From: Muribaculaceae bacterium
Lineage (GTDB): Bacteria; Bacteroidota; Bacteroidia; Bacteroidales; Muribaculaceae
Assembly: GCA_022508985.1 (NCBI GenBank)
Contig: JAFLUA010000005.1
Location: 88,025 to 152,024, forward strand
Direction: 5' to 3'
Length of the DNA: 64,000 bases
Under the pieces are notes generated by a model, which was given only the letters and a program-made list of their open reading frames with translations, had not been told where the DNA came from and made no database searches. Of the stretch, positions 47,918-57,780 are shown one piece after another (position 1 is the first letter of the stretch; every line of letters begins with the position of its first letter). Made by a program: the position numbers and the translations under genes.

Positions 47918-49495
47918 TTATGAGCCTACGATGCTATTGTTATAATAGGTAGATTGATGGACAGTTCCGGTTTCTGCACTTATATCGTAGCTTTTGTATG
48001 GATCTTCAAGCGGTTCCAACTTGTTATCAGTTCTATCATAATCGCCTGTTTCGTCGTTATAGAGCCATACATAACCGTCAGAGTCGATATAAATAGAGTA
48101 GTTGCCATTCAGATCTGCCAAATAAATGTCTCGGCATGAACCAATGTTATAATACCGTTGAGAGTAGCCGAAATGGCTGTTAGAACCGTAATTGGTGTTC
48201 ATGTAAATGGTGTGGCCACGGCCGTCTATTGTGTATCCTTTATAAACCGGGAAAATATTGCTCGAGGTTGTCACGTTATCAAAGAGAGGGAAATATTTTG
48301 TACCGTCCGGACCAATTTCACCATACATTTCAAAAAGACTTTCGATGTACTCTGGCGGGTAGTTGTAGTCTTTTTGCGAAGTAAAGGCGTTAATCAAATC
48401 CTGGAGCTCGGAATCCGAATAGATTCCCGGATGACTATGATATTGCGATTCGTTTGGTTGCTCGGTACTCCAATCGGTGATTATTAGCCTCATACCCGGA
48501 CCGATACCCGGAATAAGTGTAATGTTCAGAGTCATCATTTCACCTGCATGCAGCGTGTATTTATCCGAGTCTCCAATGTCATAGTCGTTACCGCTCTTAC
48601 GCACAAATTCAACATCGGCAAAAGTGCCGTAATATGTGTCATAACCAGCATATTCGGCATTGTTTAGCTTGATTTTAAAATCCAAAGTGCTGAAATCCAC
48701 TTCCGGACAGATATAAAACACATCCGTGCCGACGGCATCATTATCTATGTAATAGGTGATACCATTGTCTGGATTAGGCTCACCGGGTTCTACATACGGA
48801 CCTCGCTCCGGGTCGGAAGGAACCGGATAAAAGGTAGCGGTTGTAGGCATGTTGATAAAAGTGATGTCGGCTTTAAGGTGTTTTTCTATCGAGCCATCAG
48901 TTTTTATAAGACTCAGAGTCCCTATCTTTATCTTTGAAACAAGATGGAAAAATGTAAGGTCGACATATTTGCCGTGATTTAGATAATCATACGGTCCTGT
49001 TTTGGCCCCGATGAACTTTTCCAATATTTTATTGTTGGAATATTCATCATAACCATTGCTTTCGGAAGAGTTCTCAAAGGTAATTTCGAAAGATTCAGGC
49101 ACTCCGTCCGATGGCTCCCAAGTCGGATCCCAAGGCAGGGTCCATGAATAGAATGTATGAGGAGAGGAAAGGTCGTGCCAATTAAGAGGAGCGCCTGTGT
49201 CCTTCGATGTCAGACGTCCTTCATAACCAGATGGCACCTCATAGACTCCGGTTTCTTGATATTGCGGCACTGACGCACAATCAAGCCGGATATAGAAATC
49301 AACTCCATAGTCGTTTGAATTTATGTAAACAGAATCAAGCGCTCTGGTTCTAACCGATGACGATTCTTTGATAAATCCACTAAACTCGATAGGCTCATAC
49401 GGCGTGTCCAACGCTATATCTGACTGACAGGATGCGACCCCGATTGTTAAAAGAATCGCACTTAGGGCGATGTGCAATATCCTGTTAGCTTTCAT
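47918..49495 (-). CDS. Fimbrillin-like lipoprotein, last gene of the pilus operon
   Basis: About 525 residues from the ATG at 49495, which starts a lipoprotein signal (KANRILHIALSAILLTIGVASC). The body (about 30-360) resembles fimbrillin beta-sandwich domains and ends with a strand containing LIITDWST. Beyond it is a helical segment (SDSELQDLINAFTSQKDYNYP) and a beta stretch with YTIDGRGHTIYMN, the same order as in the next two upstream genes. A longer frame would overlap the previous gene by 50 bp; another ATG at 49510 is possible. Likely an accessory or tip component of the pilus. Confidence 0.75.
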   Translation of the reverse strand: MKANRILHIALSAILLTIGVASCQSDIALDTPYEPIEFSGFIKESSSVRTRALDSVYINSNDYGVDFYIRLDCASVPQYQETGVYEVPSGYEGRLTSKDTGAPLNWHDLSSPHTFYSWTLPWDPTWEPSDGVPESFEITFENSSESNGYDEYSNNKILEKFIGAKTGPYDYLNHGKYVDLTFFHLVSKIKIGTLSLIKTDGSIEKHLKADITFINMPTTATFYPVPSDPERGPYVEPGEPNPDNGITYYIDNDAVGTDVFYICPEVDFSTLDFKIKLNNAEYAGYDTYYGTFADVEFVRKSGNDYDIGDSDKYTLHAGEMMTLNITLIPGIGPGMRLIITDWSTEQPNESQYHSHPGIYSDSELQDLINAFTSQKDYNYPPEYIESLFEMYGEIGPDGTKYFPLFDNVTTSSNIFPVYKGYTIDGRGHTIYMNTNYGSNSHFGYSQRYYNIGSCRDIYLADLNGNYSIYIDSDGYVWLYNDETGDYDRTDNKLEPLEDPYKSYDISAETGTVHQSTYYNNSIVGS

Positions 49496-49535
49496 TCTTT
49501 TTATGATCATTAAAGTAGTTATCATAAGTGATTTT

Positions 49536-51929
49536 TCAATCAAATGCGCCACCAATATAATCCATTCCGGAGAATACATGAACAATTATATTTTTATCGG
49601 AATAATTTTCGTCCCATGACTGTCTCTCCGGTACAATCCCTGCAAAACTGCCGTACCAATTGTTATCAGCGACGCCTGATGGGAAAGTCAAATCAGCCCC
49701 ATAAGCTATTATGCTCTGTATATTATAACTTGACGACTGTCTTATTCTTCCGATAGCTCCTCCAGTGCCATAGACCACGTTTTCTTTAGGCTGAGTTGTC
49801 GCATGGATCGATACGGCTACACTGCAGTCAATGATTGGAACGTTGAGCACCGTTCCTGCAATACCGCCGATATAGGAAACGCTTGAAAGTGCTGAATTTA
49901 CTGTCGATTGCGACAATCCTGCCTTAACCGATCCACTTACGATACAAGAATTTAGTATCGCGTTATCGTCGCCGGTTGAAACGGCGAGCTGGCCTGCAAT
50001 GCCGCCGATATAGGATGTCAATCCGTTGCTCGATGTCGCATCGACTTTAACATTAGGGAAGATTACTCCCGTGATATATCCTTGTGACTCACCGACGACT
50101 CCCCCAACTGAGAAAGCGCCTAACGAGCCCTCGCAACTGTTTATAATATTAATGACAGGAGTCCCTTCGAGTGGCGAAACATCGTATATTTCTCCTTCTC
50201 CGGCGTTCTGTCCCAAGAATCCGCCAATCAGCACAGATGCATTCACAGGATATGATTTTCCGTCGCCAAAATTCGGTGTCGTAGCGTCGAGACCGGCTAC
50301 AGCCAGATTGAAATTTCCAGATATAGAAACTCCATTAATCACCCCGGTGTTTGAACCTATAACGCCACCGATATTGTGTGTTTCCTGACCGCCTGAATCC
50401 ACAGTTTTAACATAAACTGTCATATTCACATCTGACACTCGAACGTTTGAGATTGTTGCGTTACTGCGATTCCACATACACAACGCTCCGTTTCGACTCA
50501 TATCGTCGTTTTCATTACTTTCCTCATACGATACCAGCGAAATTTGAGCCTCTTTCACTCCAAGATTTTTAATAGTACCGAAATTATATCTAAAAAGCGG
50601 GCTGCCGAGATTGCTGATATAATGATAGTCCCCATCGAAAACAGAACCTTCTATATTATTGGCTCTGAACGACTGGTCTGTGAAACCGCTGTAATTAAAG
50701 TAGTTAAAGTTCACATTATGAAGAAGCTTTGTGCCGTTTGGAGTTCTCTCAAGGATTTGCACATTTTCTTCTCCGTCATCATAAAAATAATCTCTTTTTT
50801 CATTGATGGCTTTAAGAAACTCTTCTACATCCACAGTATATGAAGTTCCGCTTTCATCCCAACCATCGGCTTGAGGAGGGATGTTAACGGTGATACCGGG
50901 AGATTTTGTTATCGTAAGCGTATAAGTCTGATTGGCTTTAAGATCGGGCGGATTATTAACTATGCCGATTCCTCCTGATTCTTCCGGGATATTGTTATAA
51001 TTGTATTCGAGATAACGATAAGTACTACCTACACCTGCTGGATAAAACAAAGAGAAAGACTCGTAAAAACCAGGTTCTAAAAAGTAATTTGCTTGAGCTG
51101 TAATTATAGGATTCCCGTTTTCATCAACCCCTTCGGTTTGAATTGTATTTGCTGCAATGTAGACCATTTGGTATTGACTATCACTGATTGGGCAAAATTC
51201 AAAGTTTAGGTCTGGCCCGGTAGGACTCTCAAGATTGCTTAGTGAAATCTTGAAAGCATTATTAAACGTAACAACGCTGCCTTCCGCCGATTTCTTTACA
51301 TTATCGGTCGTAAACCAGTAGCTTTCAGCTACCATCGGTTCCAAATCAACTAACGATAAATAAGCGCAAATATGACTGAATTCCATTCTTATGCCATAGC
51401 CGTAGGGAATGTCGGGTTTAGAAACAGCCTCCAACGGATCAGATGACGCGGTAAGGTTGGCAAGCAGGTAAGTTTCAGTCGGATTCGCTCCTGTAAGAAC
51501 GCCGTTACTTTCGCTGATGTAGTAGGCCTTAAATTGACCGTATGTAGCATTGGTAGGCCAGGTGAGGTTCGAACCTGAAACAGCTTTCCACATCAGGCCG
51601 TTATAAATCAAGGCCCCGTAACGGGTTATAGTTTCCCCCGGCAGATAACTGCCATCTTCTTGCAGATTCTGAGTCTTGAAGGTGCCGAGTACGTGGATCA
51701 CGTCTCCTTCTACGAATTTAGTTTTAACATTGTCATCTTCGCTGAAGGCTCTCGAGTCGGATTGATATGGAAGAATAAAATCAAATTCGAGGGGGAGTCC
51801 GTTAGAGCTTTCGTAATCCCAATCTGGATTCAGGTTGACGTCAGTGCACGCAACCAAGAAAGGGGCTAATACAATTGTCATCAAACCCCACAGCAGATAT
51901 TTTATATGTTTAGTCATTCCGATTTTCAT
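49536..51929 (-). CDS. Fimbrillin-like lipoprotein with GLUG-like repeats
   Basis: A 797-residue lipoprotein (signal with VLAPFLVACTD). The N-terminal 370 residues look fimbrillin-like, ending in QADGWDESGTSYTV. A helix (VEEFLKAINEKRDYFY) follows, then a long beta-rich part with at least five glycine motifs such as IGGVIGSNTGVING, VGGVVGESQGYITG and SYIGGIAGQ, matching GLUG repeats of bacterial adhesins. The start overlaps the stop of the preceding gene (ATGA), so translation is coupled; a second ATG lies four codons on. The largest accessory subunit, and the best candidate for the adhesive tip. Confidence 0.78.
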   Translation of the reverse strand: MKIGMTKHIKYLLWGLMTIVLAPFLVACTDVNLNPDWDYESSNGLPLEFDFILPYQSDSRAFSEDDNVKTKFVEGDVIHVLGTFKTQNLQEDGSYLPGETITRYGALIYNGLMWKAVSGSNLTWPTNATYGQFKAYYISESNGVLTGANPTETYLLANLTASSDPLEAVSKPDIPYGYGIRMEFSHICAYLSLVDLEPMVAESYWFTTDNVKKSAEGSVVTFNNAFKISLSNLESPTGPDLNFEFCPISDSQYQMVYIAANTIQTEGVDENGNPIITAQANYFLEPGFYESFSLFYPAGVGSTYRYLEYNYNNIPEESGGIGIVNNPPDLKANQTYTLTITKSPGITVNIPPQADGWDESGTSYTVDVEEFLKAINEKRDYFYDDGEENVQILERTPNGTKLLHNVNFNYFNYSGFTDQSFRANNIEGSVFDGDYHYISNLGSPLFRYNFGTIKNLGVKEAQISLVSYEESNENDDMSRNGALCMWNRSNATISNVRVSDVNMTVYVKTVDSGGQETHNIGGVIGSNTGVINGVSISGNFNLAVAGLDATTPNFGDGKSYPVNASVLIGGFLGQNAGEGEIYDVSPLEGTPVINIINSCEGSLGAFSVGGVVGESQGYITGVIFPNVKVDATSSNGLTSYIGGIAGQLAVSTGDDNAILNSCIVSGSVKAGLSQSTVNSALSSVSYIGGIAGTVLNVPIIDCSVAVSIHATTQPKENVVYGTGGAIGRIRQSSSYNIQSIIAYGADLTFPSGVADNNWYGSFAGIVPERQSWDENYSDKNIIVHVFSGMDYIGGAFD

Positions 51930-53707
51930 TCCATTACTACGTATGACGCGTTGTTATCTTCAAATGTACAATTTCCCGTTGGATCCTTTCCTACTATCTT
52001 TTCAGAGTTTTCAGATGTCGAGGTTGAGGCACAAACCAGAATGCCGGCAAAAGTACAACTCCTTACAATCCCTGAGTTCATTGTGCCTGATACCATTCCT
52101 GCGGGCCCTCCGGGATTAAGAAGTTTACCTTCAATTATATTGCAGTTCACCACCGATCCGCCATCAATGGTGTTTGCCATTATACCGACAGGAGCCGTAA
52201 CGCTAACATCATTGTTGATGAAAGGCTCAATAAAATCTATATTCTGAAGCGAACCATTGTTTTGGTTAGACGCATTCACCCCCATTGTTTCTACAAAGGT
52301 CTTATTGAGACCGGTTATCTTGTGGTTAATAAATTTACTACCTACCAACGTAGAACCTCTACCATCAAGTATATCAAGTAACTTCGGAATAATCACTCCT
52401 TCCGACGGATTTATAGTTTTTCCGTCACTATCTTCGTATGGCAACGGATTGTATGTCGACAAATCGATATCCGACAACAAATAGAAATGCCACGACACCT
52501 TGCCGTTGGAATCGATATATTTATCACCGTAACTCAACAGGGCATTTATTTTCTGTTCATTCAAGGGGTCAAGCATGTAGGCATTATAATCTCTGACCCA
52601 TGCGGCAAACTCGGCCAGGTTGTTTATGCCTCTTTTCCTCTCGTCTGTAAGATTGGTGTCTTCTCCCCATGGCACAATCGGATAGGGATTAACCGTAGGC
52701 ACCAATTCATTCATTGTAATTTCCATTGGATAGCGCCAGCCAGCATCTACATATTTAGAGTTTTGTCCGCTCAGCTTCAATCCTGAAACTCTTTGCAAAT
52801 GTCCGTCATTGTCATAAAGCTCGATGTAATCCACATAAGAGCGTTCGCCAGGTTTCTTTATCCCTTCCTTACTACCTACGGTGGGCACTACTACATACCA
52901 TGCTTTCTTACCATCCGGATTATTCTGCGTTATACCATAATTGCCACCTTGCCACGCATCCCATTTTCTGGCATCGTCGGCATTCATATCTGATGACTTA
53001 TAAGTCAAAACCGGATTACATGACCATGGCTGTAAGGTCATCGTTATTTGCAATCGTGTGAATGGTTCATTCAAAACGGCAGTTATTCTGCTGTATTGAA
53101 TATCATCGGTATCTTCTGGAGGACTATCAAAACCTTCACCTCGCATAATTATCAGTTCGGCAAATGCATGAGTCATTTTGCCGAATAAAGCCATCTCCTG
53201 GCCACCGTTATTACCCGTAATTTCCAATTCATACGAAGTAAGCACATCGAGGCATCTCCAGGGGGCTATTTCGCCTTGAGCCTTTGTGCGAAGCAACAAA
53301 CCATCATCGGATATATTTGAATTATACGGATAATATATCATCGTTTCGGCTCCGTTCATGTAGGTTGGGCTGAATGTTGAACCTCCGTCACCCATGAAAC
53401 GATCGCCATCAAACATAAGCCTCTCATTGTCGAAAGGTCCGTTATCGTCCCTGAAATTTCCTCCAGACGAAAATATACCGATTTCATCTCCCTTATCGAA
53501 TGAAACTATCGACCATTGGTCGTCGATAATAGTACTTGTAGCACGACTTGTCGAAGTTTGATTCGAGCCTTCAATATCAGTATACACTACAAGTGGACAA
53601 GACTGTAAGTCTTCTGGTAAAATCACATCCCCGCTATTATTGCAGGACTGAACCGTTACCATGTAACTTAAGAATATTATAAATAAGATTGAATTTTTTA
53701 GCTTCAT
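51926..53707 (-). CDS. Fimbrillin family lipoprotein
   Basis: A 593-residue lipoprotein (signal LKNSILFIIFLSYMVTVQSC). The N-terminal part has the fimbrillin pattern FDKGDEIGIFSSGG and TRATSTI, and ends with YPIVPWGEDTNLTD. Then a helix (INNLAEFAAWVRDYNAYM), the stretch WHFYLLSDIDLSTYNPLPY, IIPKLLDILDGRGSTLVGSKFINHKI, and glycine-rich beta repeats (VGIMANTIDGGSVVNCNI) related to GLUG or beta-helix motifs. The layout matches the downstream 797-residue protein. It follows the 475-residue lipoprotein gene after 27 bp. Confidence 0.78.
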   Translation of the reverse strand: MKLKNSILFIIFLSYMVTVQSCNNSGDVILPEDLQSCPLVVYTDIEGSNQTSTSRATSTIIDDQWSIVSFDKGDEIGIFSSGGNFRDDNGPFDNERLMFDGDRFMGDGGSTFSPTYMNGAETMIYYPYNSNISDDGLLLRTKAQGEIAPWRCLDVLTSYELEITGNNGGQEMALFGKMTHAFAELIIMRGEGFDSPPEDTDDIQYSRITAVLNEPFTRLQITMTLQPWSCNPVLTYKSSDMNADDARKWDAWQGGNYGITQNNPDGKKAWYVVVPTVGSKEGIKKPGERSYVDYIELYDNDGHLQRVSGLKLSGQNSKYVDAGWRYPMEITMNELVPTVNPYPIVPWGEDTNLTDERKRGINNLAEFAAWVRDYNAYMLDPLNEQKINALLSYGDKYIDSNGKVSWHFYLLSDIDLSTYNPLPYEDSDGKTINPSEGVIIPKLLDILDGRGSTLVGSKFINHKITGLNKTFVETMGVNASNQNNGSLQNIDFIEPFINNDVSVTAPVGIMANTIDGGSVVNCNIIEGKLLNPGGPAGMVSGTMNSGIVRSCTFAGILVCASTSTSENSEKIVGKDPTGNCTFEDNNASYVVME

Positions 53708-53734
53708 TTACTTCTTCCGATTATTTTGGTCTGT

Positions 53735-55162
53735 TTAGAAGGGGAATGTAGATGCTCCGGTCACAAGGTCGTATAACTGGATTTCATTTACCTGCCGACT
53801 TTCACCGTTTTTGGCAACATACACTCGATAGCCATTGAAATTGAATTGGAAATCGAGTCTTTCGCCTTCAACGATCATAGTTTGATGTATCCTATCGTAA
53901 TCAAGAGTCATGGATCTGAACACATTGAAGTGCCAAATCTGTGAATCCCAATCTTGAGGCGTTACAAGTTCTCCGTAACGATTAAGTTGATACTCGTTGT
54001 ATTGCTGGTAATAGCGTATGAGATTTTGGAATTCCGAGGCAAAATACAAACCCGCTTGGTGGGCTTCAAGCGAAAATTCGCCTTTATCCACCCATTCCAC
54101 AACTTGTACTGGCATGAACGCAAGTGTGGGTGGCTCTTCCGAAATAAGAGTGCGGATTGTTAATATATGTTCTTTTAGGAAGTACATCGTTACCGGATAG
54201 GACAGTTCCGAGTCATTAGGCTTGTTAGGGTCCGGTATCAACATTGCATGAGGTAATATCCCGGAATAAACTTTACCGCTATTCAGAGTGATAGTAAGGC
54301 GGGGGCGTTTTTCATCATCAAGAAGCCCCTGAGGAGGAACCACGAAATCATAGGTGGTATAGACTGTGATATTCGGATCGGCCTGGTCGGTTTCTTCAGT
54401 TTTCCAGCCGATACCGTCACCAACAAATGTCAGATCGGAGTATGCCGTCGGGGCCATATCGAGCTCAAGCGTTCCGTCAATGCGGTTATAAGATAGTGGA
54501 TTCTGATTAATTGACGAAATGCTTACAACAGCATTTTCCAGGCTTAAATCTTCCGGAATCCTCTCATTAGTTTTATCGACTGTTATCTGTAGCCGTATTC
54601 TCGACATGTTGTGGTGAAGATCAAACATCACCGTATTGGTGGTCTGACGTCCTATTGTTTTGTTCCCCCATAAAAGATCGTTAGTTCCGGCGACCTCATC
54701 AAACACCCCGGCTCGGTAAGGATTGTATGAAGTGTCGAACAGCACTGTATTAGGGATATCCGACGTCAGTAATGGATTGGATGCGACGTTGTCAAGGTAA
54801 AAAATCGGAGTCGCACCACCACCTACCATATTCCAGGTAAATTTCTGATTGGGATCTCCGGTTTGTACCATTCCTATTTCGGGTGAACTGCCGAAATTGT
54901 TGAACGTTACCGGGAGAGTGACATAAGTCGAATTGGCAGCAGATGGGTATGAAATGTAAAATGTCCCGTCGGCCACAGTGCCCGATTCGATATAATTGCG
55001 TGAAAAAATCCCACGAGCGATATCCGCACCGATTGATATAGGCATATCAGAGCCGGATTCGGGAATATCGCCTTCGGATGAACATGAGGTAACTGACAGC
55101 AGGCAAAAAAAACCTAATGCCAACTTCAGAAGAAATTTATTTCGAGATGAATATAAAATCAT
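53735..55162 (-). CDS. Fimbrillin-like lipoprotein
   Basis: A 475-residue lipoprotein (signal FLLKLALGFFCLLSVTSC). Its body carries pilin-like beta-sandwich patterns (HHNMSRIRLQITVDK, ISSINQNPL) and ends with FMPVQVVEWVDKGEF. The remaining hundred residues begin with a helix (FASEFQNLIRYYQQYNEYQLN), then WHFNVFRSMTLDY and a beta stretch, a shorter version of the C-terminal module in the next genes. There is a 23-bp gap to the upstream gene. Role: pilus accessory protein, by context. Confidence 0.75.
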   Translation of the reverse strand: MILYSSRNKFLLKLALGFFCLLSVTSCSSEGDIPESGSDMPISIGADIARGIFSRNYIESGTVADGTFYISYPSAANSTYVTLPVTFNNFGSSPEIGMVQTGDPNQKFTWNMVGGGATPIFYLDNVASNPLLTSDIPNTVLFDTSYNPYRAGVFDEVAGTNDLLWGNKTIGRQTTNTVMFDLHHNMSRIRLQITVDKTNERIPEDLSLENAVVSISSINQNPLSYNRIDGTLELDMAPTAYSDLTFVGDGIGWKTEETDQADPNITVYTTYDFVVPPQGLLDDEKRPRLTITLNSGKVYSGILPHAMLIPDPNKPNDSELSYPVTMYFLKEHILTIRTLISEEPPTLAFMPVQVVEWVDKGEFSLEAHQAGLYFASEFQNLIRYYQQYNEYQLNRYGELVTPQDWDSQIWHFNVFRSMTLDYDRIHQTMIVEGERLDFQFNFNGYRVYVAKNGESRQVNEIQLYDLVTGASTFPF

Positions 55163-55185
55163 TAGCGGAAGGTTTTAATCGTTAT

Positions 55186-56436
55186 TTACTCATTGGATTC
55201 TTCTCCCTGCTGTGTTACAGTCATATCTGTCATCGCATCCGACCATGGGAGGACATTGGCACCCACAAGTATTGTCTGGTTCGAAGCCCTCGGCAAATAG
55301 AGTTTCAGCTCTTGGAGAGTGCCTTGCGTTAGGCTGTAGTTACCACTGTCGCCGGTAATCTGATTGCCTGCGAAATAGTAATATCTCATGTTCCCTTCCG
55401 CATCTTGCAAAGCAAAGCATAAGAAGTTGCCGTTAAATGTTTGATTCGGGAACAATACACTGAAATTATATACTCTCACTTCGTCGGTATCATCACCATT
55501 ATACGACGGATAGTAATTGCTTCTGATATTCTCCAGTGTAATAATCTGATTATCATCGAAAGGATGACCGTACATCTTGATGTTTTGTTTCTGCGACGTG
55601 TTAGGTTGTATGAGCGGAGGATCTGTATCCGAACTACGGTTAGCACGCCACTCCACGCTGAAGTCAGTCGATGCATTCATTACATAAGCGCCTTGAAACG
55701 AGCCTGCATTATAACCAGAATATTTGAAATCAGCTGTATTGTCGGTGTTGTCTTTATAAATCGGGACATAGAGCGTTACCTTCAGATATACCATTAGGTG
55801 AAATAGGTTGAAGCGCAAACGAGTGTTTAGAGCTGATGTAGCATGATAAGCACCCAATATGTCTGATTTCATGAAATTGGTCTGGTCGAAAGGATTGGTC
55901 GTTCCGGTCTGATCGGCTTCGACACTCCATCTGACGACATTTTCGATGGGAAAATGAAAGGCAAACATGGGAAATGCATTCCCGACAGAACCTATATTTT
56001 TTACCGTAGTCCAATCAATCGACCTTCTTGCTCCGTTTATTCCTTCATATCCGTCAATCGTAAGGTTTTCGGGAAGTGCGAAATTATATTCGTAGTCCCA
56101 ATTGGCATCCTCATTTTCTGAATACTGATAGATGTAGCAATAGGGGCTGGCATTAGCTGTAAAATCGCTAAAATTGGGATTAGTCGATTCTACCGGACCC
56201 ATCTGCGATATGTATATCAAGCTGTTTTCGTCAAAACTATCAATAATGATAGGGTCTACTATGAAATCAGCATTATTATCGGCATATTTTGAGATTTCAG
56301 TGCCGGTTTTCGGTTGATGACAGATTATAGAAATGGTTTTAACCTCATTCCCATCAATATTTTCGGGATCGTCAACAACGCCATTAGTACAACCCGCAAA
56401 AATCAAAAGAGAAAATATGTAAAAGATATTTTTCAT
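55186..56436 (-). CDS. Fimbrial accessory lipoprotein
   Basis: About 416 residues from the ATG at 56436, which begins a lipoprotein signal (KNIFYIFSLLIFAGCTN). The mature protein has the helix-poor pilin-like fold with LNTRLRFNLFHLMVYLKVTLYVP typical of the FimB/Mfa2 or fimbrillin superfamily, and ends with ILVGANVLPWSDAM, the terminal strand containing tryptophan. The extra C-terminal module of the following genes is absent. A longer frame overlaps the previous gene and is not preferred. Starts seven bases after the preceding stop. Confidence 0.77.
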   Translation of the reverse strand: MKNIFYIFSLLIFAGCTNGVVDDPENIDGNEVKTISIICHQPKTGTEISKYADNNADFIVDPIIIDSFDENSLIYISQMGPVESTNPNFSDFTANASPYCYIYQYSENEDANWDYEYNFALPENLTIDGYEGINGARRSIDWTTVKNIGSVGNAFPMFAFHFPIENVVRWSVEADQTGTTNPFDQTNFMKSDILGAYHATSALNTRLRFNLFHLMVYLKVTLYVPIYKDNTDNTADFKYSGYNAGSFQGAYVMNASTDFSVEWRANRSSDTDPPLIQPNTSQKQNIKMYGHPFDDNQIITLENIRSNYYPSYNGDDTDEVRVYNFSVLFPNQTFNGNFLCFALQDAEGNMRYYYFAGNQITGDSGNYSLTQGTLQELKLYLPRASNQTILVGANVLPWSDAMTDMTVTQQGEESNE

Positions 56437-56443
56437 TCGCTGA

Positions 56444-57763
56444 CTATTTATGAGCCGTTTCTGTACTGAACGGGTTAGGATTAGGAGCATTACCTTCTGT
56501 AACCCATCCGTTAATCGACTTTTGGTTCCAAGGTGCTATCTGAGCATATACTTCGATATCACCCTGCTCCATCTTTACATTAATGATTACATTCGTATTT
56601 CTAAATAAAGCTTTTACATTTGGAATACTCACATCAGTGAAATCCGGTGCTTGCTTCATATCATCAGTGTCTTTTAGGAGAATGGTCAGATAGTACATCT
56701 GTTCGGTTGTCGATGTGTTGGTAACAGGATTGAGGAAATTTTTGCTTTCCGGAACATAGAATGGTCCGGCTGTATAGACTCCGGCTTCTCCTGTCTGTCC
56801 GTCAAGCACTCCGTCTACCGAAAAGGATTCGTCGTCCCCTATAAAAATATAACTTTTGGCAATATTTGTTGTCGTTTCAAATGGCAACGAATAGTCGGAT
56901 ATCCATCCATATTTGTCATTGAAGTTCAAGTTTGGATAAAATCCCGGGGTCTGTTGCGAGAGTCTTGATATCTCAGCCAGCCAATCCACCCAATATAACG
57001 ATCCGCCTACGTCGGGGAGTGTTTTCTTTTGGTCGCTTGCTCCTACTTGAGCAAATAAATAATTCTCGGAATTAATATTCTTGATGGAAATTCCGTTAAT
57101 ATCAACAGCTTTGTCCCTGTAGTTTGTAAAATTAAAACTGAATTTGGTGGCAACAGGCACCAAAAACATTTCAGCAGTGGACCGAAGGCCTTCTCCGTCC
57201 TCAGGAATTTCCGAAACAAAAACGTTATCGTAGAATGATGAATAGGGCAAATAAATGCTTCCGTTATTATCTGCCGCATACTGCGGCGAAAAACATACCG
57301 AATTCAGCGCATCCTCCAATTTGGCTATATTCCGGTCGCCGGATTGAAAACTTTCAAGCAATCCGGTAAGGTTCGCCGGCAGACTCGTATTTCCATCGGA
57401 ATACATAATTGACGGAATTCGATCTTCGTTTGCCAACAGATAGAATTTTTTATATCCCGAGTTGGTGTAACATGTGAAATCAAACGGAAAATTCGTTGCG
57501 GGGATTCCACCAGGAATATCAAAAGTCACGAGTTGGTTTACTTCTATTGTGTCGGCATCATCGTCAATCATGACAATTCGAAGATTGTCAATCATTTCTG
57601 CTGTTGCATCGGAACGTGTGGCTGAAACCACATCGAGATGGATAACAAACAGTCTTTTCCCATCCGAAAGATTATCCGGTGCATCATCCCCGGCGCATGA
57701 AACAAGACCGGTCATGCTCAAAAGCATGAGAATCGACAATATGTGGCGAATATGAATTCTCAT
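56444..57763 (-). CDS. Fimbrial subunit lipoprotein
   Basis: About 439 residues from the ATG at 57763; a longer frame begins only with TTG. The signal HILSILMLLSMTGLVSCAG is a lipoprotein type. The mature part starts with KRLFVIHLDVVSATRSDATAEMI, in which the Arg-Ser may be a processing site as in Mfa pilins, then DNLRIVMIDDD, VATKFSFNFTNYRDKAVDI and ends QIAPWNQKSINGW. It resembles minor Mfa-family fimbrial subunits (Mfa3-5 positions). It follows the FimB/Mfa2-like gene after 17 bp. Confidence 0.77.
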   Translation of the reverse strand: MRIHIRHILSILMLLSMTGLVSCAGDDAPDNLSDGKRLFVIHLDVVSATRSDATAEMIDNLRIVMIDDDADTIEVNQLVTFDIPGGIPATNFPFDFTCYTNSGYKKFYLLANEDRIPSIMYSDGNTSLPANLTGLLESFQSGDRNIAKLEDALNSVCFSPQYAADNNGSIYLPYSSFYDNVFVSEIPEDGEGLRSTAEMFLVPVATKFSFNFTNYRDKAVDINGISIKNINSENYLFAQVGASDQKKTLPDVGGSLYWVDWLAEISRLSQQTPGFYPNLNFNDKYGWISDYSLPFETTTNIAKSYIFIGDDESFSVDGVLDGQTGEAGVYTAGPFYVPESKNFLNPVTNTSTTEQMYYLTILLKDTDDMKQAPDFTDVSIPNVKALFRNTNVIINVKMEQGDIEVYAQIAPWNQKSINGWVTEGNAPNPNPFSTETAHK

Positions 57764-57780
57764 TGCTGTCAATGCCAGTT

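Noticed and set aside
51560..51580. GGTTCGAACC, resembling a tRNA T-loop
   Set aside because: It lies inside the 797-residue lipoprotein gene and no acceptor or anticodon stems surround it.
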